DNA from: Candidatus Acidiferrum typicum
Lineage (GTDB): Bacteria > Acidobacteriota > Terriglobia > Acidiferrales > UBA7541
DNA: 6,955 bases
Assembly: GCA_002478115.1 (NCBI GenBank)
Contig: DLMH01000151.1
Coordinates: 595-7,549, forward strand
Direction: 5' to 3'
Shown: piece by piece, positions 1 through 5,892 of the stretch
Position numbering within the stretch: position 1 is the first letter of the stretch
Layout: every line of letters starts with the position of its first letter
Position numbers and translations under genes: made by a program
The notes under the pieces: generated by a model
The model's database searches: none
Told to the model about the DNA's origin: nothing
The model's input: the letters and a program-made list of their open reading frames with translations, nothing else

Positions 1-295
1 CCGGTTTCATGGTCCTTTATATTACGTGCTTTGTTTAACGCGCTTGTGCCGGACTGTTCCCTTCGGTTGAATAATCTGCGTATTCCCTCTTACGTTCTGA
101 TCAAACAACTGATTCTGAATCAGTGGCTCTTGCCCTCAAGCCTATACTTCCAACTCGCTACGTCCCTCAGACCGTCGAGCGATTCACTGACGCTGCTCGG
201 ATCAATCTCCGCCTTTGCGAGCTTCTTGTTGTAAGTTCCTCGAACCGATAGCCTTGCTGATTGCTAGGACAACCCAGGGGTTCGTATCTGGCTAG
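1..295. other. Stretch without a convincing gene, downstream of the nucleotidyltransferase
   Basis: I find no gene here that I can defend. A plus-strand open frame (31-234) has no ribosome binding site and no recognisable motif, and its composition (Leu/Ser-rich) is typical of chance frames. On the minus strand, 263 to 120 is open for 47 codons between two stops and reads with a fairly protein-like composition (charged, ending RLEGKSH), but it has no ATG/GTG/TTG start with a Shine-Dalgarno sequence; it could be the decayed end of a gene. I see no clear stem plus T-tract terminator for the minus-strand operon, and no tRNA-like fold. Confidence 0.5.
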
Positions 296-856
296 TTATT
301 GCTTTGACCTTTCCTCTTCGATGGCATCAATCCACAGTTGGAGAGTAAGGTCTTCGCGCTCCGGATTGCCCAGCTGCCAGCGTAGTTCCTTCTGATATCG
401 ATCTTTAAGAACTTCCAGGTCAAGCGGGACGGTTCGCGCAAGATGCAGCACGTCGTCTCGGTCACGTTGGATGTTGCGTTCGAGCTTCGACAACGCAAGG
501 TCGTAGGGATCAAGAGCTAAGAGCCGAAGATGTTTGAAGGTTCCCGGAAATATCTCCGTGAGCCGATCTTCGTAGTCTTCCGGAACATGCGCCACGCCAA
601 CGTGGTCAAGATAGATCTTGTACTTCCTGTGGAGCGCACTGCCCTGCATACCGAGTTCTAGCACGGCGCGGCCAGCATCCCTCGGTGCGATTTCCAGAAC
701 GTCCAGGTCTCCCGTTGGCCGTGAAAATCCGTACACCGTAGTAACGACGAACCCTCCCATACAATCCAGCCGAACGTCCTCGCGCGCCGCCGCATCCAAT
801 TCGCGCAGGAACGAGAGCCATGGTTCCGGGATGCTTTCATTCGAATGCGTAGGCAA
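296..856 (-). CDS. DUF6036/AbiEii-like nucleotidyltransferase, putative toxin of a toxin-antitoxin pair
   Basis: A 186-residue protein with the core of a minimal nucleotidyltransferase fold: Met-Gly-Gly at 33-35, then R46-x-T48-x-D50-L51-D52, the GG...R-x-T-x-DLD signature of DUF6036/AbiEii-type enzymes, where the two aspartates bind the catalytic metal. A helical second half carries S123-K124-L and R131-D-R-D-D135, matching the conserved SKL...RDxxD stretch of the same families. Members of this superfamily transfer nucleotides to tRNA or protein targets and often act as toxins; the substrate here is unknown. The start is TTG at 856: GGGAG lies six bases upstream, inside the last codons of the XRE gene, which it overlaps by 20 bases, so translation is probably coupled. 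The nearby ATG at 840 is out of frame. No signal peptide or TM is visible, so it should be cytoplasmic. The family fold is fairly sure; the toxin role is inferred from family and context. Confidence 0.8.
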   Translation of the reverse strand: MPTHSNESIPEPWLSFLRELDAAAREDVRLDCMGGFVVTTVYGFSRPTGDLDVLEIAPRDAGRAVLELGMQGSALHRKYKIYLDHVGVAHVPEDYEDRLTEIFPGTFKHLRLLALDPYDLALSKLERNIQRDRDDVLHLARTVPLDLEVLKDRYQKELRWQLGNPEREDLTLQLWIDAIEEERSKQ

Positions 857-1532
857 CGTGTTCTCCCTTCATGTCGGTCAGGAGATTCCAGTGGGCCGCA
901 GCGGGCGAGCGATGCTCTCGCAGCCAAGCTCTCTCAGCTTGGGTCATCGAGTCGTGACAGAAGGTGTCTTCGCGCGCAAGCCGGGATCTCTCCAAAACCT
1001 CCAAACACGACCGAAGCTTTCCCGCCCGTTCGCTCTCCTTCCTGCCCTCCGACACTTCGCTCGCCAGAGAGACAGCAAATCCCAATCGGTTTTGCCGATC
1101 ATGCACCTTGGCGTTGCGAACCAACCAATCCCAGTCCATGTCAACGTAGGTCATGGCTAACCATGGCAACCCCTCGGCAACACGGGCGTCAAGGTTTGGT
1201 TCGTTCAGCGCCTCCAGCAAGACCTCCGCGGGGTTCCTTCGTCTCCTGCCTCGAAGATAGGAGAATCCCGGATAACCGAGCGCCCCCAGTTCCGCGCTGA
1301 AATCGTGCTTGTGCGAAGACACGGGCATCGCCACTTCCTCGGATCGCAACGGCAGCGCCGTAGCCGGTAGATTCAGCACCTTGAGCGCCTTGCGCACGAA
1401 TCGTTCCGACAGAGGGCGATGCCCCTTCTCCATCATCGACAAATAGGCTTGGGTGACATCAAGCGCCAGGGCAGCTTGCTCTTGAGTCCAGTTCTTCTCC
1501 AATCGCGCCTCTTTCAACAAGTTCCCGTCCAT
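837..1532 (-). CDS. XRE-family helix-turn-helix regulator, putative antitoxin/autorepressor
   Basis: A 231-residue protein. Residues about 4-57 form a classic XRE (Cro/CI-type) helix-turn-helix: K7-E-A-R-L...W15-T-Q-E-Q-A with the recognition helix around V26-T-Q-A-Y-L-S-M-M-E-K-G. The remaining 170 residues are not a family I can name; they contain a basic patch (R94-GRRRR-N100) and a Trp/Asp-rich stretch (about 124-138, including VDMDWDWL), and probably hold the partner-binding region. The start chosen is ATG at 1532, with AAGGA five bases upstream. A longer in-frame GTG at 1577 falls inside the upstream palindrome and is unlikely. The gene is first of two and overlaps the nucleotidyltransferase by 20 bases. 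A 33-bp inverted repeat just upstream suggests autoregulation. The DNA-binding call is firm; the antitoxin role is inferred from the pairing. Confidence 0.83.
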   Translation of the reverse strand: MDGNLLKEARLEKNWTQEQAALALDVTQAYLSMMEKGHRPLSERFVRKALKVLNLPATALPLRSEEVAMPVSSHKHDFSAELGALGYPGFSYLRGRRRRNPAEVLLEALNEPNLDARVAEGLPWLAMTYVDMDWDWLVRNAKVHDRQNRLGFAVSLASEVSEGRKESERAGKLRSCLEVLERSRLAREDTFCHDSMTQAERAWLREHRSPAAAHWNLLTDMKGEHVAYAFE

Positions 1533-1560
1533 AGTGATCCTTACTTCGCTCCAAGGGTTA

Positions 1561-1593
1561 CGAATAATATAACACACATTGTTATATTATTCG
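1561..1593. promoter_or_regulatory. Perfect 13-bp inverted repeat, probable operator of the XRE-nucleotidyltransferase operon
   Basis: The arms CGAATAATATAAC (1561-1573) and GTTATATTATTCG (1581-1593) are exact reverse complements separated by the seven bases 1574-1580, so the arm centres lie 20 bp apart, about two helix turns on one face of the DNA. The repeat ends 28 bases upstream of the XRE start at 1532. The AT-rich arm nearest the gene contains TATATT on the minus strand, a possible -10 element, so a bound repressor would block the promoter. It is not followed by a T-tract and is AT-rich, which argues against a terminator. Binding by the XRE protein is inferred. Confidence 0.72.
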
Positions 1594-1826
1594 ACATCCT
1601 GTGTCCCCGCTTTTGAGCCAGGGCACGCTCCTAGAATCTTTGATTTCACACGCTTAAATCGGGCTTAATGGACGTCAGTCGCTCCGTGCGATACCTGATC
1701 TCATTGATTCTAAAGAGAATAAACAACCAGGAAGAGTGGGTTGCGCCTCTGTTTAAAATCCTTCTAAGTGATTGACTCTATGGAAGTTGGCGGAGAGAGT
1801 GGGATTGTGTGTCGCCCTCATTCAGC
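1594..1826. other. Intergenic region between the divergent XRE and blaI operons
   Basis: This stretch separates the two divergently transcribed operons and is more AT-rich than its neighbours. A plus-strand frame at 1668-1775 could encode 35 residues (start MDVSRSVRYL), but it has no Shine-Dalgarno sequence and no known motif, so I do not call it a gene. A possible weak -35 for blaI, TTGTGT, lies at 1805-1810; the bases around a matching -10 would overlap the BlaI-type palindrome. No tRNA or mobile-element end is seen. Confidence 0.4.
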
Positions 1827-1842
1827 AACTAAATAATTAGTT
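1827..1842. promoter_or_regulatory. BlaI-type operator, copy 1, upstream of blaI
   Basis: The 16 bases read AACTAA-ATAA-TTAGTT, a palindrome with six-base arms. A second copy with the same arms and spacing lies before htrA (3673-3688). Including upstream flanks, 19 of 21 positions (1822-1842 against 3668-3688) are identical, although the DNA around them is unrelated. The half-sites contain ACTA...TAGT, as in known BlaI/MecI boxes (recalled TACTA/TAGTA-type half-sites). The site is 48 bases upstream of the blaI start, where the promoter is expected, which fits negative autoregulation. Binding itself is inferred. Confidence 0.72.
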
Positions 1843-1890
1843 ACTTTCTTACGCTTCGCGCGTCTAAACATTAAGTAAGGAGAGCTAAGA

Positions 1891-2268
1891 GTGCCGCCAA
1901 AGCAGTCCGCAACCCTGACAGAAGCCGAGCTTCGCATCATGGATGTGCTATGGCGTAAGGGCACCGGCACTGTCCAGCAGGTGCTCGATTGGCTTCCCTC
2001 TGCCTTGGCCTACAACTCTGTCCTAACCACGATGCGGATTCTGGAACGAAAGGGCCACGTGAAGCACGTGAAAGATGGCCGTGCGCACGTTTATGAACCG
2101 ATCATTGGACGCCAGGAGGCTACGCGCTCCGAGATTCAGCATCTGGTCGGCCGCTTCTTCCGCAACTCCCATGAAGCATTGGTGCTAAACATTCTGGAAG
2201 ACGAAGCGATCGACGCCGGCAAGCTCAAACGCTTGCGCGAGATGCTGGAACGGAGCGACGCGAAATGA
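1891..2268 (+). CDS. blaI: BlaI/MecI/CopY-family transcriptional repressor
   Basis: 125 residues, the usual length for this family. The N-terminal two-thirds is a winged helix: L9-T-E-A-E-L-R-I-M-D-V-L-W21, then the recognition helix around Y41-N-S-V-L-T-T-M-R-I-L-E-R-K-G55, and the wing V60-K-D-G-R-A-H-V-Y-E-P70. The C-terminal part is the dimerisation helix region. V98-L-N100-I101 aligns with the VLN-F site cut in staphylococcal BlaI/MecI, so proteolytic inactivation at about 100/101 is plausible. The start is GTG at 1891, with AAGGAG eight bases upstream. Its stop overlaps the start of the M56 peptidase gene (ATGA), the normal blaI-blaR1 order. It probably represses its own operon and htrA through the two shared palindromes. 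The family is certain; the ligand and signal are not beta-lactams by necessity. Confidence 0.93.
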   Translation: MPPKQSATLTEAELRIMDVLWRKGTGTVQQVLDWLPSALAYNSVLTTMRILERKGHVKHVKDGRAHVYEPIIGRQEATRSEIQHLVGRFFRNSHEALVLNILEDEAIDAGKLKRLREMLERSDAK

Positions 2269-3650
2269 CCGTTCCGGACCTGCAAACTCTGGCACAAGTC
2301 TTCACCGGACGACTGCTGAATACCGCCGCCGAGGGTGTTGTGCTCGCGGGCTTGGTGTGGGTGTTGCTTCGCCTCATCGGCCGACGGAACTCCGGAACCC
2401 GTTTTGCCATTTGGTTTTCGGCGCTGCTCGCAATTGTCGCGCTTCCATTTTTTGCCGGGTCAGGCTTCGTCGCCTCACCTTCCCGCGCGCTTCCTGCCGC
2501 GAACCTGCACGGAGAAATCATCCTTTCAAGTTCCTGGGCCTTTTATCTGTTTGCCGCCTGGGGCGTCGTTGCCGGTCTGTTGCTTCTCAGGCTGTGCGTC
2601 GGACTCTGGCGGGTACATCAAATCCGCAGGAATTGTTCTGAGGCGGACATCTCTAGTCTCGGTCCCGCCATTGCTGAGACCTTTCGAGACTTCGGGTCCC
2701 GTCGCCGAGTGAAATTGTACGTTTCCAGCGAGGTAGCCGTTCCGGCAGCAATCGGTTTCTTTCAGCCCAGCATTGTTTTCCCTGCATGGCTGTTGCCGCA
2801 GCTCGCGCCCGAGGAGGTCAAAGTAATTCTGCTCCATGAGCTCGCGCATCTTCGCCGATGGGATGATTGGACCAACCTCGCCCAGAAGATCGTGAAAGCT
2901 GTGTTCTTCTTTCACCCCGCAGTCTGGTGGATTGAAAACCGCCTGACGCTCGAGCGGGAGATGGCCTGCGACGACGTAGTTTTGGCGCAGACCGCGAGTC
3001 CCAGAGCTTACGTATCTTCTCTGATTTCGTTTGCCGAAAAGTTGCAAAACGCTCGAGGCCTGGCGCTGGCGCAAGCCCTGGTGAGCCGGATGTGCCACAT
3101 GCCACTGCGCGTAGCTCAAATTCTCGATAGAAAACGCCCGAACCACACCGCGCTTTGGAAGCCGATTCTGGGCCTGAGCGCGGGCATGCTTGTGCTCGTC
3201 TTTGGTGCTGCTCCTTATGCACCGCGGTTTGTGGCGTTCCAGACTCAACCGAGCCAGAGTCAAACGCGGCAAATTCATGCGACGCAGCAAGCGACAAACG
3301 CCGAAGCGCAGCCGGTACCCGCGGACGCGGCCTGGAGTCGCCCAGTGGCAGCGCGTGTTGCGCGACGGTCAAGTCTGGCGGCGCAGCCTAGAACGATTCT
3401 GGCCGCGTTCAACCCGCGTACAGCCGTGGTCCCGCTGCAGTTACTAGCAACGTTGCCGCGCAAGCCTGTGATAATGCGCGCAAAGGCAACTCAGGAAGAG
3501 CTTCCCTGTCAGGAGACATTCGTCATTCTGCAAACTGCGAAGTACGACGTTTCCGGTTCTGGGATTTGGACACTTTGCATTTGGAGAGTAGGAGGAGGGG
3601 TTTTGGCTGAGAGGCAGTTGGAATCGGCCATCATCGTGAGTTCGATCTGA
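2265..3650 (+). CDS. M56-family (BlaR1-like) membrane metallopeptidase without a penicillin-binding sensor domain
   Basis: 461 residues. Hydrophobic segments at about 21-39, 48-66 and 91-113 precede a cytosolic zinc protease domain with H191-E-L-A-H195 and a downstream E230-x-E-M-A-C-D-D237 helix that supplies the third zinc ligand (probably E232). A fourth TM lies at about 301-317. In BlaR1/MecR1 this protease is switched on from outside and triggers loss of BlaI. Here the exported tail (about 318-461) is not the transpeptidase-like penicillin sensor: it is a low-complexity Gln/Ala/Thr linker (about 326-355), a basic Ala/Arg-rich part, and a final segment with F419-VILQTAKYD and W435-T-L-C-I-W-R441. 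The stimulus is therefore unknown. The start ATG overlaps the blaI stop by four bases, so the two are translationally coupled. The peptidase assignment is secure; the role as BlaI antirepressor is inferred. Confidence 0.9.
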   Translation: MTVPDLQTLAQVFTGRLLNTAAEGVVLAGLVWVLLRLIGRRNSGTRFAIWFSALLAIVALPFFAGSGFVASPSRALPAANLHGEIILSSSWAFYLFAAWGVVAGLLLLRLCVGLWRVHQIRRNCSEADISSLGPAIAETFRDFGSRRRVKLYVSSEVAVPAAIGFFQPSIVFPAWLLPQLAPEEVKVILLHELAHLRRWDDWTNLAQKIVKAVFFFHPAVWWIENRLTLEREMACDDVVLAQTASPRAYVSSLISFAEKLQNARGLALAQALVSRMCHMPLRVAQILDRKRPNHTALWKPILGLSAGMLVLVFGAAPYAPRFVAFQTQPSQSQTRQIHATQQATNAEAQPVPADAAWSRPVAARVARRSSLAAQPRTILAAFNPRTAVVPLQLLATLPRKPVIMRAKATQEELPCQETFVILQTAKYDVSGSGIWTLCIWRVGGGVLAERQLESAIIVSSI

Positions 3651-3672
3651 GGGTAATTTTTTTGCTTTCATC

Positions 3673-3688
3673 AACTAAACAATTAGTT
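3673..3688. promoter_or_regulatory. BlaI-type operator, copy 2, directly upstream of htrA
   Basis: AACTAA-ACAA-TTAGTT, with the same arms and four-base spacer as the copy before blaI; here the symmetry extends one base further on each side (C3672/G3689). It lies in the 62-base gap between the M56 peptidase stop and the htrA start, ending 24 bases before the ATG, so a bound repressor would cover the start of transcription or block elongation from upstream. No intrinsic terminator separates the M56 gene from htrA, so htrA may be read both from its own promoter and by read-through. I could not pick convincing -35/-10 hexamers. Confidence 0.72.
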
Positions 3689-3712
3689 GTTAACAAAAGG
3701 AGAATGAGTAAC

Positions 3713-5293
3713 ATGAAAAGCTGGATTAAACATTGCCAGGTAGTGCTCAACCGGCGCTTCCTTGTCCCTTTGGCAGCAGTTGCGATGGTTTTGTCGCTTG
3801 CGGCCTATGAGTTTGACAACCCCGTGAGAGCGGCAGCGGCGCCCACTGCGGCCGCGGCGCCCCTCGACGATAACAGCGTTAGCGCGTTGCTTTCGCTCGA
3901 TCGTGCTATGGAGGCTTTGGCCGCACGCGTCACTCCGGCCGTCGTCAACGTAACCGTCACCTCTAAGCGGTCGGGCGACCGGGCGAACCCAGCCGACAGC
4001 GGAGACAATAACAGCGACAGCGACTCCAACGGGCTGCAGCAGTTCTTTGCACCCTTCGGGAAACAGTTCGGTAAACAGTTCGGTCCCCAGTTCGGCTTTG
4101 GCCAACACATGGGGCCGCAATCCAACATCGAGCACGGTCTGGGCAGCGGCGTCATTATTTCGCCCGATGGCTACATCGTGACCAACAACCACGTCATCGA
4201 CGGTGCTGTGGACATTCGCGTTACCATGACCGATCGCCGAATCCTTCCGGCGAAGCTGATCGGCGCGGATCCTCTTACGGATCTTGCCGTCATCAAGATC
4301 GACGGAACCAACCTGCCCAGCGTGCCGTTGGGAGATTCCACGCAATTGCATCCCGGCCAAACCGTACTCGCATTCGGCAATCCGCTGGGATTTCGCTTCA
4401 CCGTGACGCGCGGCATCGTCAGCGCGTTGAACCGTCCCAACCCATTCGCCGCGGACCGCCGTTCGCCTGGCCAGTTCATCCAGACGGACGCAGCCATCAA
4501 CCCCGGCAACTCCGGCGGGCCGCTGGTAAACGCCCACGGCGAAGTCGTCGGCATCAACACGTTTCTGGTATCCGAGACCGGCGGTTTTTCCGGTATGGGA
4601 TTTGCCATTCCCGCGCAGATCGTGAAGCCAACAGTCGACAATCTCATTAAGTACGGAAAGGTGAGCCACGGCTATATCGGCATCGGCATCAGCGACGTTA
4701 CGCCCGATGAAGCCAAGTTCTTCCATGTGAACAACGCTTCGGGAGCCGTCATCACTCAGGTCGAGCCGAACTCTCCGGGCGCGAAAGCAGGCCTGAAGGT
4801 CGGCGATGTCATCACCGAACTCAACGGAAAAGTGGTGAGCGACGCCGGTGAACTGCAAGTCGAAGTCGGAGAAAAGCAGCCCGGAACCACCCTACACCTC
4901 AAAGCCCTGCGCGATGGCAACTCCGTCGACGTGCCGGTCACGCTGGAAGCGATGAGAAAAAGTGACAACGACAACCAAAACGCCGATGCCGGCCACGGTA
5001 AGCCGCGCTGGGGCCTTGGCTTGGAGGACCTGACGCCTGACGTCCGGCAGCAACTGCAAGCCGGCAACGACGTGCACGGTGCTGTGATCCAACAAGTCAC
5101 TCCCGGCAGTCCGGCAGATAACGCCGGCCTGCAGCAGGGTGAAGTGATCACGGAAGTTAACCGCCAACCCGTGCATTCCGCGGCCGATGTGCAGAAGGCA
5201 CTCTCCAGCGTTCCTAAGGACAGCGATGCCCTAGTGCTGGTCTGGTCCAACGCCGGAAGCACGTTTCTCGTCTTGCATCCCACGCAAGGCTAG
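3713..5293 (+). CDS. htrA: Do/HtrA-family periplasmic serine protease with two PDZ domains
   Basis: 526 residues from ATG 3713 (AGGAG ten bases upstream; the in-frame ATG at 3704 has only one base of spacing, and an upstream TTG at 3662 precedes the operator). A basic N-terminus and hydrophobic segment (about 16-33) form a signal peptide or anchor. The trypsin-like domain has the triad H160 (in TNNHVI), D190 (in LTDLAVIKI) and S267 (in NPGNSGGP). PDZ1 spans about 318-412 and PDZ2 about 431-521, as in DegP/DegQ. Between the first strand and the catalytic His is a long polar insert (about 84-138): a D/N/S-rich run, then FGKQ-FGKQ-FGPQ-FG repeats, the position of the flexible LA loop. The protein degrades or refolds misfolded envelope proteins. 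The preceding BlaI-type site suggests control by the neighbouring repressor. The stop is followed by a strong terminator. The family is certain; whether it acts like DegP or DegQ is not. Confidence 0.95.
   Translation: MKSWIKHCQVVLNRRFLVPLAAVAMVLSLAAYEFDNPVRAAAAPTAAAAPLDDNSVSALLSLDRAMEALAARVTPAVVNVTVTSKRSGDRANPADSGDNNSDSDSNGLQQFFAPFGKQFGKQFGPQFGFGQHMGPQSNIEHGLGSGVIISPDGYIVTNNHVIDGAVDIRVTMTDRRILPAKLIGADPLTDLAVIKIDGTNLPSVPLGDSTQLHPGQTVLAFGNPLGFRFTVTRGIVSALNRPNPFAADRRSPGQFIQTDAAINPGNSGGPLVNAHGEVVGINTFLVSETGGFSGMGFAIPAQIVKPTVDNLIKYGKVSHGYIGIGISDVTPDEAKFFHVNNASGAVITQVEPNSPGAKAGLKVGDVITELNGKVVSDAGELQVEVGEKQPGTTLHLKALRDGNSVDVPVTLEAMRKSDNDNQNADAGHGKPRWGLGLEDLTPDVRQQLQAGNDVHGAVIQQVTPGSPADNAGLQQGEVITEVNRQPVHSAADVQKALSSVPKDSDALVLVWSNAGSTFLVLHPTQG
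4055..4096 (+). repeat. Short in-frame 12-bp tandem repeat inside htrA
   Basis: Three 12-base units, TTCGGGAAACAG, TTCGGTAAACAG and TTCGGTCCCCAG, followed by a partial TTCGGC, encode FGKQ-FGKQ-FGPQ-FG at residues 115-128 of the protease. They lie in the loop before the catalytic domain core. The unit length keeps the frame, so copy number could vary between strains without breaking the gene. Confidence 0.75.
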
Positions 5294-5307
5294 GCAGACG
5301 TCCGGTT

Positions 5308-5343
5308 TGAGGCGCGGGCATCCGCTCGCGCCTCATTTTTTTT
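5308..5343 (+). terminator. Rho-independent terminator of htrA
   Basis: A nine-base stem (T-GAGGCGCG at 5308-5316 paired with CGCGCCTC-A at 5327-5335), a ten-base loop, and eight T residues at 5336-5343, starting 14 bases after the htrA stop. The T-tract is only on the plus-strand side; on the minus strand the stem is followed by AAACCGG, so it should not stop transcription of the minus-strand gene at 5400-5579. Confidence 0.92.
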
Positions 5344-5399
5344 CGCCGCTGTTCTCGGGGGATTCGGAGGCGCGACCAACACTTTTTTCAGGGAGTCTG

Positions 5400-5579
5400 C
5401 TATGGTCCGAGGGAGCCGTTCCGGTTGACTCTGCCACCTCTAAAGAAGCGATGACGCACCATGCTTTGGCCAAGCAGAAAAAAGATCACTGCTAAGAGGA
5501 CTACAAACAGGAACTTTCCAATTCCGAACGAGGGTGGCTTTGGTTCTGCAGGGACCGTCGTATTCAAATCAGTTGTCAT
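5400..5579 (-). CDS. Small single-TM protein of unknown function (59 aa)
   Basis: ATG at 5579 to TAG at 5400 encodes 59 residues with a clear layout: a polar, Pro-rich N-terminus (T-V-P-A-E-P-K-P-P-S, 8-17), a strongly hydrophobic TM helix at about 20-39 (start IGKFLFVVLL), then a positively charged tail V41-R-H-R-F-F-R-G-G-R50. The positive charges after the helix suggest the C-terminus stays in the cytoplasm. The Shine-Dalgarno sequence is weak: CGGAGA lies about ten bases before the ATG. Codon choice and composition look like a real gene, and I have an uncertain memory of similar tails in acidobacterial small proteins. It converges on htrA (opposite strand, past its terminator). Function unknown. 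Confidence 0.65.
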   Translation of the reverse strand: MTTDLNTTVPAEPKPPSFGIGKFLFVVLLAVIFFLLGQSMVRHRFFRGGRVNRNGSLGP

Positions 5580-5892
5580 CAGAGTTGCGTCTCCGCCCGG
5601 TCAGATGCCTGCCATGGGACTGCCATTCTATGATTGGTCATTTCCCGTGTCGCCATTCAAACTGTATCGCTCCTCCCACGCGGCGTTCACATGTCAGCTT
5701 TCAGCCCCTTTGATTAGGCCGTGGTTCGTTCTGAGCCAGATTTGACATGGAAGCCCTGCGGGAAATCACCGGCGCCGTCAAAGAGAGATCGATGAGCGGC
5801 TAGGGGGCATCTCCGTGTTCATCGTGTAACGGCAAGAAAGAGGAGTCTATACCATTTTGAACACCTACACGCGAATTTCTGAGGAGTGCCCG
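5580..5892. other. Gene-poor stretch between the small TM protein and the short ORF
   Basis: I find no convincing gene here. The left side should hold the minus-strand promoter of the 59-residue protein; the best candidate is given separately. A plus-strand mini-frame at 5747-5803 (18 residues, start MEALREITGA) has no ribosome binding site. Open frames covering 5461-5745 (plus) and 5800-6136 (minus) show no motif and no start signal. No terminator or repeat is evident. Confidence 0.4.
5625..5653 (-). promoter_or_regulatory. Possible sigma70-type promoter of the small TM gene
   Basis: On the minus strand, GCGACA (5653-5648) and TAGAAT (5630-5625) are 17 bases apart, with four and five matches respectively to TTGACA and TATAAT, and lie about 45-75 bases upstream of the ATG at 5579. 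Spacing and position fit a promoter, but hexamers this weak occur by chance. Confidence 0.25.

Noticed and set aside
120..263. Minus-strand stretch of 47 open codons downstream of the nucleotidyltransferase
   Set aside because: Composition is protein-like, but there is no start codon with a ribosome binding site and no family I recognise; at most a decayed gene end.
618..1300. Plus-strand open frames opposite the XRE/nucleotidyltransferase operon
   Set aside because: Ser/Arg/Pro-rich shadows with no motif; the minus-strand genes have clear domains and ribosome binding sites.
1668..1775. 35-codon plus-strand frame between the two divergent operons
   Set aside because: No Shine-Dalgarno sequence before the ATG and no motif; length is within chance expectation for AT-rich DNA.
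1841..1878. Possible leader hairpin (TTACTT with AAGTAA) enclosing ACGC-TTCGC-GCGT, next to the blaI ribosome binding site
   Set aside because: The outer stem is six AT-rich pairs over a long loop and the inner stem only four; too weak to claim RNA-level regulation.
2526..3290. Minus-strand open frame of 254 codons opposite the M56 peptidase gene
   Set aside because: Antisense shadow of a gene with the HELAH motif; no ribosome binding site or recognisable domain.
3683..4858. Long (391-codon) minus-strand open frame opposite htrA
   Set aside because: It lies antisense to an unmistakable HtrA protease with triad and PDZ domains; its translation has no domain and is the usual shadow of a GC-rich gene.
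5747..5803. 18-codon plus-strand mini-frame beginning MEALREITGA
   Set aside because: No ribosome binding site and too short to judge; likely chance.
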